NCBI GenBank assembly: GCA_021736475.1
Contig: JAIPFV010000005.1
Span: 1-58,255, forward strand
Length of the DNA stretch: 58,255 bases
DNA from: Spirochaetia bacterium
Lineage (GTDB): Bacteria > Spirochaetota > Spirochaetia > DSM-16054 > Sediminispirochaetaceae
Direction: 5' to 3'
Shown here: one piece after another, positions 34,813 to 44,189 of the stretch
Layout: the number at the start of each line of letters is the position of its first letter
Position numbering within the stretch: the stretch's first letter is position 1
Translations under genes and position numbers: made by a program
Notes under the pieces: generated by a model
Told to the model about the DNA's origin: nothing
Seen by the model: the letters and a program-made list of their open reading frames with translations, nothing else
Databases searched by the model: none

Positions 34813-35553
34813 ATGAAGATTCGTACACCAGCTCTGATAATTATAGCTCTGTTTTTTCTTACACTGCTTACCGGACTTGTTATAAGCTGCGGAATTCCCA
34901 GCTACCCGTATCTATACCCGCCGGAAGCGCAGGATCCGTTTGCAACAGTTTCTGTACTCACTTTTACCCATGATGATGATAATGATCCAGCGGTGTTTAA
35001 GGGATACGAAATTTTTTACCGTTTTTATGCAACCGAACCAAATTCTGCAGGTACAAGCCAGGCTGAAAGTGACATGCGAAAATACTTTACTTCTTCATAC
35101 CAGATTAGTTCGATCATATCTAAAACTACTACCTCTACTGCAGATACCTACGGCTTTCGCCGTGCTATTGTCAAAGAAACTCCGGATGATACACCTCAGT
35201 TAACTATAACTCCTCCATCTGAAATTGAAACCAGCTTTCAGGTAGAGTTAGTACAAACAAATGATTCAAGCGCACCTATAGAACTAAATCTGTCGTATGA
35301 TGACAGCATTACTTACACATTGTTTCGAAGTGCCACTGAAGATAGTACTTATAAATCTTTTTATCCAAGAAACAGTAGCTACGCTGAAAATGATACTGAT
35401 ATTGTTGATGAAGGAATTGATATTACAACTGCTGATAGCTTTTATGTTGCTTTTTTTGTAGTACCTTACGGATTTGATATTAGTGTTGGTGAACTCTACG
35501 CCAACGGCAGTTACGAAGGGATGGAATATATCGGGCGTTTCGAGATACAATAA
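34813..35553 (+). CDS. Predicted lipoprotein of unknown function
   Basis: A 246-residue protein with an N-terminal membrane segment ending in a lipobox-like VISC (Cys near residue 26), so it is likely lipidated. The mature part is rich in Ser, Thr, Asp and Tyr with alternating strands (FKGYEIFYRFYATEP, SFYVAFFVVPYGFDISVGELY). I recognise no domain. Base composition is clearly more AT-rich than the genes before it, above all in its last third. It is followed after 39 bp by a small membrane protein of the same AT-rich character. Confidence 0.75.
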   Translation: MKIRTPALIIIALFFLTLLTGLVISCGIPSYPYLYPPEAQDPFATVSVLTFTHDDDNDPAVFKGYEIFYRFYATEPNSAGTSQAESDMRKYFTSSYQISSIISKTTTSTADTYGFRRAIVKETPDDTPQLTITPPSEIETSFQVELVQTNDSSAPIELNLSYDDSITYTLFRSATEDSTYKSFYPRNSSYAENDTDIVDEGIDITTADSFYVAFFVVPYGFDISVGELYANGSYEGMEYIGRFEIQ

Positions 35554-35592
35554 GCCACAACTTATACTTAATTTTTTACACGGAGCAGCACT

Positions 35593-35880
35593 ATGGTAAG
35601 CTATTACTTTAACATTGGACTTATTTATTTTATCATTGGGTTCGGCAGCGCAATTTTATGTTACTATATTTTTAAGAAGGATGTAATTGGGCATTTTATT
35701 GGGGCCCTAATTGTTGGATTGATCGGCTCGTTTCTCGGTGGAGTCATAGAGTTTTATTTTGCAGATATAATCAAACTTCTAACTAACTTAAATAATTCGG
35801 TGAACATCTTTCCGCCAATCATCACCGCCGGCCTGCTGTTATGGATTTTTGTGAAGGTGAGTGAACGGAGTGTTGATTGA
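35593..35880 (+). CDS. Small membrane protein
   Basis: A 95-residue protein with three hydrophobic segments: about 7-26 (GLIYFIIGFGSAILCYYIF), 33-55 (IGALIVGLIGSFLGGVIEFYF) and 74-88. The Gly-rich second segment recalls GlsB/YeaQ/YmgE-type small membrane proteins, but the match is loose and I do not assign it. CGGAG precedes ATG 35593. Like the preceding lipoprotein gene it is AT-rich. Confidence 0.65.
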   Translation: MVSYYFNIGLIYFIIGFGSAILCYYIFKKDVIGHFIGALIVGLIGSFLGGVIEFYFADIIKLLTNLNNSVNIFPPIITAGLLLWIFVKVSERSVD

Positions 35881-36046
35881 TCCGCGCAGCATCTTACTCG
35901 GGTGCTGTATAGTCGGATGATACTGCGGGGTATGTGTGATCAAGTGCTCTGTAAGATTGCATTTTCATATAATATATTTATTAATATTACTTCTGATAAT
36001 ATATATTCTGTCTACTTTAATTATATTATTCCTCTAAGGAGCTACT
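35881..36046 (+). other. AT-rich leader before mazG
   Basis: The first half holds weak inverted repeats (CAGCA/TGCTG and GTAT/ATAC near 35888-35928) that may end transcription of the small membrane protein gene, without a T-run. The second half (35955-36030) is very AT-rich with several TATAAT-like hexamers (for example 35968-35973) but no convincing -35 partner; it probably contains the mazG promoter. AAGGAG at 36036-36041 is the mazG ribosome site. Confidence 0.4.
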
Positions 36047-36961
36047 ATGTTATCCAATTTTGAGCATATCGAAATGTTAGAGCAGCTAAACAAAGATGAG
36101 CAGGAAAAGCTCGCCTCCGCCTGGATCGATTTTTATCGGATAATAAAAACACTTAGAGGCCCGGACGGCTGTCCATGGGACAGAAAACAGACCTCAAAGT
36201 CGCTGGCGCCTAATTTAATAGAAGAGTCCTACGAACTGGTAGAGGCAATTGATAACGATGACCTTGAAAACATACGGGAAGAGATTGGAGACATCTTCTT
36301 GGTGGCCGGAATGATTGCCCATATAAACGCAGAGTCAAATAAGTTTAGTTTAGCTGATGTAATTTCTGAAGTGTCTGAAAAATTAGTCAGACGACACCCT
36401 CACGTTTTTGGAGATGTCAAAGAAGAGAGCCCTGATGAAGTATTAGAACTGTGGAACCATATTAAGAAAAATGTAGAAAAGGACGGAAGCGAGTTCGAGT
36501 CGATCAATGACAGCATTCCAAGGTCATTACCTCCCCTTGAACGCGCCTTTAAGATCCAAAAGAAAGTGGCAAAGGTTGGCTTTGACTGGAATAACTTACA
36601 GAGCGTAAAAGACAAAGTGTCTGAAGAACTTGCAGAATTAGATGTGTGTATTCACAACTTGTCTAACGCAAAGCAAAAAACAAGCCAAGAGGAATCCCCT
36701 TCAAACAGCCTGCACACAAGTAACCTGCAAGCCGCTGTCGAGGAAGAGATCGGGGATGTACTTTTTTCTATTATTAATTTAGCCCGCCATTTGAAAGTTG
36801 AACCCGCCGTAGCCCTGCACAAAACTAATCAGAAATTTGCCGATCGCTTTCGGTATATTGAAGAACAAATGCATCAGGAGCAACGTAGTATGAATACATC
36901 GGAATTCAGCCGTATGGACGAGTTGTGGGAAGAGGCAAAAATCCGTATGAAAGACCTTTAA
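36047..36961 (+). CDS. mazG: Nucleoside triphosphate pyrophosphohydrolase MazG
   Basis: Hydrolyses NTPs and dNTPs to monophosphates and pyrophosphate, cleaning the pool and modulating stress responses. Two MazG modules are present. The first has GPDGCPWDRKQT, then EESYELVEA and EEIGDIFLV as the metal-binding EExxE/ExxD motifs. The second has EELAELDV and EEEIGDVLFSIINLAR, separated by a ~25-residue Ser/Gln-rich insertion. Total length 304 is slightly above E. coli MazG (263) because of that insertion and an N-terminal stretch. It is the last plus-strand gene and converges with the radical SAM gene. Confidence 0.95.
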   Translation: MLSNFEHIEMLEQLNKDEQEKLASAWIDFYRIIKTLRGPDGCPWDRKQTSKSLAPNLIEESYELVEAIDNDDLENIREEIGDIFLVAGMIAHINAESNKFSLADVISEVSEKLVRRHPHVFGDVKEESPDEVLELWNHIKKNVEKDGSEFESINDSIPRSLPPLERAFKIQKKVAKVGFDWNNLQSVKDKVSEELAELDVCIHNLSNAKQKTSQEESPSNSLHTSNLQAAVEEEIGDVLFSIINLARHLKVEPAVALHKTNQKFADRFRYIEEQMHQEQRSMNTSEFSRMDELWEEAKIRMKDL

Positions 36962-37043
36962 GTACCTATCTTGCTGGTTATCATCTGTTTAAGCATGTGT
37001 ATAAAAATTATTACACTTGAAATTTTTACTTAAATACAATGTT

Positions 37044-39608
37044 TTAGACCGTCGGAGCCCTCACTAACCTGAAATAATCGAAAAATTCGCCGGGCTGTTC
37101 GCTATATGATTCCGGAGGTTCCATCAACAATTGTTCACGTTCTATAGAAAAGGAGGATAAAAACTCCCCTATAGTTCCGTGGGTATATGTACACAACTCT
37201 TTCAGATTGAATTTGCCCACACCTTGAGTAGGAATATGCAGTTTTATTAAAGGCACTTCTGACGCAGTCTCCTCCTTATCTGAAACAAGTTCAAGAAGGT
37301 TTTTGTCAGCTTTTTTGTCTTCCAGAAAATTGATAATTTTTTCCGAAAGTTTTTCTATTTCGGAAGCGGCATCTCCGGAGGCAGAGTTTTGAATGTACTT
37401 CGACTCGGGTAAGCCTTTGATTAAATAGGTAGAAGCTGCATGCAATGCCATCAACGACTGTCCCCGTCCGCGCCCTTTCTGGCCCGGCATTTGCTGCAGC
37501 CGTGTTATTTGAATTCCCTCCGGAAGTGCCCGGTTCATAGAGCTTATAACTTCAGCCGCCTCATGCACTGCTATTAATTTGCAGCGGGATATTTCAGCTT
37601 TAGAAGCAATGCCCAATGTCAGGGGGTGGGCAAATTCCATACGCGGCTTTGGATTAAAACCTGAAGTATACTCGAGCCCGATACCTGCCCGCTGAAAGCT
37701 CCGCTCAAAAATAGTCATAATATTGATATGCGACAGATAACGTGCTTTTCCCTGTTTGCTGAAAGAAAACAGATACCAGTACCCATCATCAGTTTCTTCA
37801 ATTGCCGTACTTTCTGCCGACTCATCGTCCTGACTTTGCTCCGCCGCTGCAAGCGGACGAGTTCCTTGTACACATACTCCGCAATGATGATCACACGGAA
37901 AAACACAAGCGTTTGTAAGTTCATGCTGTTTAGATTTTTCCAACTCACTCTTCAGAAAAGGCTGAGATACGCCTATATCTACCTTTTTCCAGGGTAGCTC
38001 TTCATCTATATCGCGTTCTCGACAGCTTTCCTGCTCTACATTCCAGTTCTGTGCCTCTAATGCAGCTCTCCATATATCAAAGGAAACATGCTCTTCCCAG
38101 GCATCCAAACGGGCTCCACGGCGGTACGCATCTTCAATGAGCGGCCCTACCCTACTGTCGCCCCTTGAAATTACACCTTCAAGATAAGAAATAAAGGGCG
38201 AATGGTAATTTACCCGTACCGGTGTTTTATGAAACGCCTCCCGAACCTGTTTTATTCGTTCCAGAGCTTGTTCTTCCGTCAGTTGCCTTGACCATTGATA
38301 AGGGGTATGAGGTTTTGGTATAAAGGTTCCAATATTCACATTTAACTTAAACTTACTGACCTTGCGTACCTGCTGCAAATACTCAATAATAGCTTCGGCC
38401 TCATTCGCACCCTCATATAAATGCTCCGGAAGGCCAACCATAAAATAAAATTTAGCCAAGTTCCAGCCCCGTCGACGAGCTTCGAGTAAAATTTCATTCA
38501 CCTTTTCCGCAGTTACTTCCTTGTTAATACTGCGCTGCCATTCCTGGTGAGGGGTTTCCACGGCAAAGGTCAGTCCACTTTTCCTGATCTTTGAAACTTC
38601 CTGCAGCAGGGGCAAAGTGAAGGAATTGACATGCAGCGATGGTAATGCAAAGGAGACACCAAGTCCTTGGTAACGAGCATTTAAGGTTCTTACCAACTGA
38701 TGAAGCCCGACATAATCGCCGGAGGAAAGTGATGAAAGGGTAATTTCCCGGTATCCGAGTTCATATACATAGAAATCGATTTCTTCGATAATTGCTGCAA
38801 CTGATTTTTGGCGATAGGGCCGGTAAAAATAGCCTGCATGGCAGAACCGGCATCCGTTAGGACAGCCGCGCATTATTTCAACCACAGCATGGTCCTGTAC
38901 CACGCTAATGTTAGGTACCGGCAGTATGCGTGTGCGGGGCGTATCAAAGCCGTGCCATAATACCCGCTTGGCCGGCTGCTCCTTCTCCGGCATCCATACT
39001 GCCGGAACCGTTTGGAGCTCCTTCAATATGTCTTGACGAGCGGCGCCTTTCGCTTTGCAGGTCCTGATAATCTGCACTATTGAATAAAGAGACTCCTCGG
39101 CTTCGCCTATGTATATAGCATCAAAAAACTCTGCAAAGGGTTCGGGGTTTGTGAGGGCCGGCCCTCCGCCAAGTACTATAGGGTCGGCAGAGCTGCGATC
39201 ACCTCTACGAATTGGAATATGCCCCCGTTCAAGGGTACTGAGAATATTAGTAGCACTCAATTCGTACCCAACCGAAAAACCGAGCATATCCAGTTTTTGC
39301 AGAGGAATTCCGCTCTCAAGGGTGTACAAAGGAATGCCGGATTGCCGCAGGTACTCCTCAAAATCAGGTGCGGGTGTAAACACACGTTCACAATGCACAC
39401 TTTCCATTGAGTTCAGCTGTGCATACAGCAGTTTAATAGCAGTATTCGACATACCTATTTCGTACAGGTCGGGGAAACAGATAGCGGTGAGCAAATCCCC
39501 GGGACGGGTTTCAGAAACAATTCCGTATTCTCCACCGGTATAACGCCCCGGCATTTGCACTCTCGGCAGTATATGTGCTAAATCTATTTCAGGTTTAATG
39601 TAGTTCAT
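37044..39608 (-). CDS. Radical SAM protein fused to DUF2344
   Basis: An 854-residue fusion of the TIGR03960-type radical SAM protein and a TIGR03936/DUF2344 domain. The N-terminal ~200 residues resemble a B12-binding-like fold; the radical SAM core has the 4Fe-4S motif CPNGCRFC at residues 249-256; a second Cys group (CVFPCDHHCGVC, near 565) may bind another cluster or metal; DUF2344 begins near 620 (LFSFSKQGKARYLSHINIM). The fusion is seen in many bacteria, and an RNA-modifying role has been suggested by association with RNase G/rpl genes, but no reaction is established. Here it sits 20 bp after rodA at the end of the mre operon. Confidence 0.85.
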   Translation of the reverse strand: MNYIKPEIDLAHILPRVQMPGRYTGGEYGIVSETRPGDLLTAICFPDLYEIGMSNTAIKLLYAQLNSMESVHCERVFTPAPDFEEYLRQSGIPLYTLESGIPLQKLDMLGFSVGYELSATNILSTLERGHIPIRRGDRSSADPIVLGGGPALTNPEPFAEFFDAIYIGEAEESLYSIVQIIRTCKAKGAARQDILKELQTVPAVWMPEKEQPAKRVLWHGFDTPRTRILPVPNISVVQDHAVVEIMRGCPNGCRFCHAGYFYRPYRQKSVAAIIEEIDFYVYELGYREITLSSLSSGDYVGLHQLVRTLNARYQGLGVSFALPSLHVNSFTLPLLQEVSKIRKSGLTFAVETPHQEWQRSINKEVTAEKVNEILLEARRRGWNLAKFYFMVGLPEHLYEGANEAEAIIEYLQQVRKVSKFKLNVNIGTFIPKPHTPYQWSRQLTEEQALERIKQVREAFHKTPVRVNYHSPFISYLEGVISRGDSRVGPLIEDAYRRGARLDAWEEHVSFDIWRAALEAQNWNVEQESCRERDIDEELPWKKVDIGVSQPFLKSELEKSKQHELTNACVFPCDHHCGVCVQGTRPLAAAEQSQDDESAESTAIEETDDGYWYLFSFSKQGKARYLSHINIMTIFERSFQRAGIGLEYTSGFNPKPRMEFAHPLTLGIASKAEISRCKLIAVHEAAEVISSMNRALPEGIQITRLQQMPGQKGRGRGQSLMALHAASTYLIKGLPESKYIQNSASGDAASEIEKLSEKIINFLEDKKADKNLLELVSDKEETASEVPLIKLHIPTQGVGKFNLKELCTYTHGTIGEFLSSFSIEREQLLMEPPESYSEQPGEFFDYFRLVRAPTV

Positions 39609-39628
39609 GGGTGAGAGTCCTTAGTATA

Positions 39629-40972
39629 TCAGTATTTATAGCGTCGAAGATGTATATTCTGTATCAATGCCAATCCGATGGTAGCCGTCCATAAGGATGA
39701 ACCTCCATATGAGAGGAAAAAAAGAGGAATACCGGTAATTGGCATAATTCCAATGGCCATGCCAATATTGATCACTAAATGGAAGAAAATCATAAAAACA
39801 ACACCGGCACCAATCAACACTCCAAAATCGTCACCAGAATGCAGGCTGATTATTAATCCGCGAATCAGTATAACAGCAAACAGCGATAGAATAACAAACG
39901 ATCCGATGAATCCCCATTCCTCAGCAATAATTGAAAAAATAAAATCCGTACTCTGCTCCGGGAGAAACTGGTAGTGGCTCTGGGTACCTTCCAGAAATCC
40001 TTTTCCCCAAAATCCACCGGACCCTACTGCAGTCAAGGATTGAATAATATGCCATCCACTCCCCTGAGGATCTACCTCAGGCTTGATAAACACAATCAGA
40101 CGCATAATTTGATAATCCTTCAGTATTACACGGAACAGATATGAGCTGAGCAAAGACAGCGAGAGCAGTAAACCCGTACTTCCGAAATACAGAAAAAATC
40201 TACTCTTCGCAAAACGGTATCCCAAGAAGGCGATCAGTCCTACAAAACCAAGGGTTGCACTTGTAAAAAATACCAAATTACTCCTGCGAAATATTTCAAG
40301 AAAGCGAATTTCCTGCTGCAGAATATAGTTTTCCCACACCGGGATTACTGCAAAAAATACAGTAAAAAGTACAAATAGCAGCAGCAACAACAGAGCCCTC
40401 CGGTTCACTCCTGCAATAAAACCAATCACTATAAAAAGCGGAATATACACTAGCGTGGTTCCCATATCCGGCTGCAGCAGAATAAGTCCCATAGGCAGCA
40501 GCGTTAGTGATAAAGCAAGCAGAAAAGTCCCCATACTGCCGATTTCATTCTTACGATGCTGAAAAAAAGAAGCTAACGCGATGATTAATCCGATTTTCAT
40601 AAACTCCGACGGCTGAATTCCAAAACCAAACAGACCCAGCCAGGAACGGGCCCCTTTTACTGTCCTTCCGAATAGCAAAGTTACAATCAACAGCAGCAGA
40701 AGGGCTACATATATTTGTATGGAGAGTTTTTGCATAGTGTTGTAATGCGGCAACTGTAGTAAAAAATAAAGTATCAGTGCCGTGGCTATCCATACTATCT
40801 GCAATACATACTCACGCGATATGAGCTGTCCCTCCGCATTAACTCCACTTGAGTAAATGAATAACCCTCCAATACACATTAAACTGAGCATAGACAGAAA
40901 TGTAAGAAAATCAAATTCGAATATTGAACCGGATCGTTGCCGATTCAAGAGCCCGTCATTCTCTCCGATCAT
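39629..40972 (-). CDS. rodA: Peptidoglycan glycosyltransferase RodA
   Basis: SEDS-family polymerase that extends glycan strands together with PBP2 during cell elongation. The 447-residue protein has about 10-11 membrane segments and the family features TVKGARSWLGLFGFGIQPSE (positions ~105-125), LQPDMGTTLVYIP with the conserved Asp, and the C-terminal GMAIGIMPITGIPLFFLSYGGSS. Length is above E. coli RodA (370), with extra sequence in the middle loop. ATG 40972 overlaps the mrdA stop by 17 bp. Confidence 0.95.
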   Translation of the reverse strand: MIGENDGLLNRQRSGSIFEFDFLTFLSMLSLMCIGGLFIYSSGVNAEGQLISREYVLQIVWIATALILYFLLQLPHYNTMQKLSIQIYVALLLLLIVTLLFGRTVKGARSWLGLFGFGIQPSEFMKIGLIIALASFFQHRKNEIGSMGTFLLALSLTLLPMGLILLQPDMGTTLVYIPLFIVIGFIAGVNRRALLLLLLFVLFTVFFAVIPVWENYILQQEIRFLEIFRRSNLVFFTSATLGFVGLIAFLGYRFAKSRFFLYFGSTGLLLSLSLLSSYLFRVILKDYQIMRLIVFIKPEVDPQGSGWHIIQSLTAVGSGGFWGKGFLEGTQSHYQFLPEQSTDFIFSIIAEEWGFIGSFVILSLFAVILIRGLIISLHSGDDFGVLIGAGVVFMIFFHLVINIGMAIGIMPITGIPLFFLSYGGSSLWTATIGLALIQNIHLRRYKY

Positions 40973-42824
40973 TATGCAGCCAACCCCAATTCAAAGATTC
41001 TATAGCCTCATCATAATTCTGGTCGGCAAATATTCCTTGAAAAATTATATTTGCCGCCCTCACAGCCCACCACTCCCAGTCATTCGCGGCTTCTACCATA
41101 GTTACCACAACCACCTGCTCCTCCGGAGGCGCATCGTATGGCCCATAAGCAACAAACCATGCATCCCAGCTCTCCTCCAGCCCTACATCGCCTGTACCGG
41201 TCTTACCTGCAACTTTCACCGCTTCAGTGGTAATAACTACCTCGGCAGTTCCGTCGGTAATCACTCCTCGCATATTCTGCTGCACAGTCTTAAAAGTTTC
41301 TTTACGAATGCTTGAAGTTCGTAAAATTTCCGGTTCTATTGTTTTTATAGTCTGTCCACTTACTGGATCCTCAACTTTCTTCAACAGATGTGGTTTATAT
41401 ACAGTCCCTTCATTGGTGACCATTGCCGCCATATTAGCCATCTGAACTGGAGTTACACTTAAATATCCCTGTCCGATAGATGTATTCACAGTATCTCCCC
41501 CCACCCAGGCCGAACCATAGGTCTGTTCTTTCCAAATTGGAGTAGGCACTGTTCCTTTCACTTCACCGGGCAGGTCGATACCGGTATATTCTCCATAACC
41601 GAACCGCTTTGCGTAATTGGCAATAAAGTCTATTCCCAAGTAGTTAAGGCCTAATGTATAGAAGTACACATTACATGATTCCGCCAGTGCTTCTGAAAGG
41701 TTCACAGGACCGTGCCCTTTGGGTTCATGACAATTAAACTTACGATTACCCACCCATATATAACCGCGACAGACTATCTCTTTCTGTGGATCTATAGCCT
41801 CTTCCTCCAATGCAGCTGTGGACATAATAACTTTAAAGGTTGAAGCCGGAGCGTAACTCGACTGTATTGTGCGGTTGAGAAAGGGGTGCTGCTCATCGAG
41901 GGCATACCCGCGATAGGCTTGAAAGGCCTTATCTGTATAAAAATCGTTGGGGTTGTACCAAGGGTATGAGACCATAGCTAATATCTCACCTGAAGCCGGT
42001 TTCATAACCAAAGCAGTACCCGTGCGTTGACCTAAAGCCTGTTCCGCCAGTTTCTGAATACGTCTGTCGATTGTTAATACCAAATTTTTGCCGTTCTCGG
42101 GAGGAACCTCCCGCATTTTTCCACTGCCTACCTGACGTCCATACACATCCACCACATTATAACGCCGCCCGTCTTTTCCTCGCAGCAGCTGATCGTATTG
42201 CTTTTCAATCCCGCTTTTACCAATTACCGAGTTTATGGCATAACCCTGGTTATACATAACCTGTAACTCTTCCGTAGTGATTCCACCCACATGCCCGAGT
42301 ATATGCGCTGATGAGTTGCTGTCCTGGTAACTTCGAATAGGCTTTCCCTGCCAACTTACTCCGGGATAATCCTCGATATGCTCAGCAATACGGGTTATTA
42401 TATCAAAATCGACTCCGCTTTTTATTTCGACCGGCTGATATAGATTACGGTACTGTGCAGGAACCTTGGCTAAAATATCATCTTTACCCATCCCGAGCAA
42501 CGTGGATAAGCGCTGGGCTACGGAATCCATCTGTTCATTCGTTAGTTCACCGGGAATCATGTTTACCGCAAAGGAGTCCACATTAATAACCATTGGTGTA
42601 TCATGGTTTCGGTCGAAGATCTCTCCCCGCTGCGCGGGAATCGGTATAGATCTGCTGGATACCTGACGGGCTCGGTTCTTATACTCTCCCCCCTTGGTAA
42701 TTTGCAGATGAAAAATATACCCAAGATACACAAGCATCGCCACAACTATAAACAGAAGTAGACTGTATACCCTTAAACTGTAGCGGTTCTTAACCGTGTT
42801 TGCTGAGTAATAATGTTCATTCAT
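40956..42824 (-). CDS. mrdA: Penicillin-binding protein 2
   Basis: Class B transpeptidase of the elongasome and partner of RodA. One N-terminal membrane helix (about 18-38) anchors a pedestal/dimerisation domain and a transpeptidase domain. The catalytic triad motifs are SxxK in ASTFK (Ser328, Lys331), SxN in AESCNVYF and KTG in AGKTGTGD. The 622 residues are standard. The start overlaps the mreD stop as ATGA, giving the order mreB-mreC-mreD-mrdA-rodA that is also found in Treponema and E. coli. Confidence 0.96.
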   Translation of the reverse strand: MNEHYYSANTVKNRYSLRVYSLLLFIVVAMLVYLGYIFHLQITKGGEYKNRARQVSSRSIPIPAQRGEIFDRNHDTPMVINVDSFAVNMIPGELTNEQMDSVAQRLSTLLGMGKDDILAKVPAQYRNLYQPVEIKSGVDFDIITRIAEHIEDYPGVSWQGKPIRSYQDSNSSAHILGHVGGITTEELQVMYNQGYAINSVIGKSGIEKQYDQLLRGKDGRRYNVVDVYGRQVGSGKMREVPPENGKNLVLTIDRRIQKLAEQALGQRTGTALVMKPASGEILAMVSYPWYNPNDFYTDKAFQAYRGYALDEQHPFLNRTIQSSYAPASTFKVIMSTAALEEEAIDPQKEIVCRGYIWVGNRKFNCHEPKGHGPVNLSEALAESCNVYFYTLGLNYLGIDFIANYAKRFGYGEYTGIDLPGEVKGTVPTPIWKEQTYGSAWVGGDTVNTSIGQGYLSVTPVQMANMAAMVTNEGTVYKPHLLKKVEDPVSGQTIKTIEPEILRTSSIRKETFKTVQQNMRGVITDGTAEVVITTEAVKVAGKTGTGDVGLEESWDAWFVAYGPYDAPPEEQVVVVTMVEAANDWEWWAVRAANIIFQGIFADQNYDEAIESLNWGWLHNDRRE

Positions 42825-43327
42825 AACATTTGAGTTTCATGTTCACTACAGAGTTTAAATACACGCAGTAGAGCAAAAATAAAGGGAGCCAGCACTGCAT
42901 GCATACCAATCTGAATTAGCACCCCTATTGAAAGCACAGAGGATAATCGCAACGGCAGAAATGCAATCGAAATTATGAAAGAAGTAACAATTGTTATTAA
43001 AGTAGCGGCTATAGCAAAAATAACTGGAATGGTTAGAGAATCAACATACACCTTTCCCCGAGTCAAGCCAAATAAGTGTCCGATTACCGTATAGATTAGA
43101 CTATGAAATCCGAGGGGTGCCATCCCCAGCATGTCCATCATTAGTCCTGCTAAAAATCCAATAATTTTTCCTTCCATCGTTCCTAACTGGTGTGCAAAAA
43201 ACACCAACAAAAGGAGGGTAAAATCCGGACGTATTTCAGCTATGTGCAGAGAGGTAAACACGCTGTTTTGCAGTAATGCACACACAAGTAAAATAACGGC
43301 ATATATAAATGGATTCTTCTTACGCAT
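42821..43327 (-). CDS. mreD: Rod shape-determining protein MreD
   Basis: Small inner-membrane protein of the elongasome that connects MreC with PBP2/RodA. The 168 residues hold five to six hydrophobic segments with a typical FTLLLLVFFAHQLGTMEGKIIGFLAGLMMDML stretch split here into its recognisable parts: the LGTMEG turn and the GLMMD motif. Divergent sequence is normal for MreD; position between mreC and mrdA makes the assignment firm. Its ATG directly abuts the mreC stop. Confidence 0.9.
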   Translation of the reverse strand: MRKKNPFIYAVILLVCALLQNSVFTSLHIAEIRPDFTLLLLVFFAHQLGTMEGKIIGFLAGLMMDMLGMAPLGFHSLIYTVIGHLFGLTRGKVYVDSLTIPVIFAIAATLITIVTSFIISIAFLPLRLSSVLSIGVLIQIGMHAVLAPFIFALLRVFKLCSEHETQML

Positions 43328-44173
43328 TTACTCTGTCTCCAATATTAAGAACACATACTCAAGACGGGTAAAATCGACCAGAGGGTGGATCTCCAGAGTA
43401 AGGGAAGATTCCCATTCAGGAGCCCGGATGGCGTTTACCCTTCCAATGTACAGATCTTCAGGATAAATGGAGCGGAAGCCGGATGTAACCACTAAATCTC
43501 CAAACTGAATTCTATTTTTGGCCTGCTTCTTTACATATGTCATTTCGACCATTCCGTCTGCAGCCCCGAGTCCATGCAGAAGCCCTTCATAACGGCTCTC
43601 CCGCATTTTAGCAGCTACAAAACAGCTGCGGTCAATAATAGGTAGCACCTTAGCAGTTGAATCAGTCACTTCTACTACTTTACCTACCAAACTGCTAAAA
43701 CCCTCGGCATAGGCAATTACCGGGGTATCTTCGGCAATCCCGTGGGTACTGCCGCGGTTAACGGTAAAACCATCGAAGAGCAGTCCCGGTTCCTTGGCAA
43801 TTATCCTAGCCGCAACATGGGAGAGTGGAGTTTTCCGGGAAAAATCTAAAAGCTCGCGTAACTGGTTATTTTCAGCTTGCAGATCCAGGATATCCCGTTC
43901 AATGGTTTTATATTCGCTGACCTTTTCCTGCAGTACCTCGTATTCTTGACGTATCCTGCGCAACTCACCGATTGAATTAAAAAAGTTCCCAAAAAAATGT
44001 CCAACCTCAGCAGCACTCGACTGCACCGACGCAAATATCGAATACCCTAGATGCTTAGAGGCAGAATTCACAGATTGGGATTGAGTCCCTATAGCAATAG
44101 TGGAAATAGTTATGAGAACAACAAATACAACCCCATTACGATGCCGGGATAAAAATCTTCTTAAACCTTCCAT
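43328..44173 (-). CDS. mreC: Rod shape-determining protein MreC
   Basis: Periplasmic scaffold of the elongasome. One membrane helix near 13-30, a coiled coil (about 60-110, with QEYEVLQEKVSEYKTIERD), then the two-beta-barrel domain with the family signature VNRGSTHGIAEDTPVI and later VVTSGFRSIYPEDLYIGRV. The 281 residues are normal. It lies 16 bp after mreB with only a weak ribosome site. Confidence 0.94.
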   Translation of the reverse strand: MEGLRRFLSRHRNGVVFVVLITISTIAIGTQSQSVNSASKHLGYSIFASVQSSAAEVGHFFGNFFNSIGELRRIRQEYEVLQEKVSEYKTIERDILDLQAENNQLRELLDFSRKTPLSHVAARIIAKEPGLLFDGFTVNRGSTHGIAEDTPVIAYAEGFSSLVGKVVEVTDSTAKVLPIIDRSCFVAAKMRESRYEGLLHGLGAADGMVEMTYVKKQAKNRIQFGDLVVTSGFRSIYPEDLYIGRVNAIRAPEWESSLTLEIHPLVDFTRLEYVFLILETE

Positions 44174-44189
44174 TACCTATCTAGGCTGC

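Noticed and set aside
36962-37043. Terminator between mazG and the radical SAM gene
   Set aside because: Only a five-base stem with mismatch (GTGTA/TACAC near 36996) and a short T-run; too weak to list.
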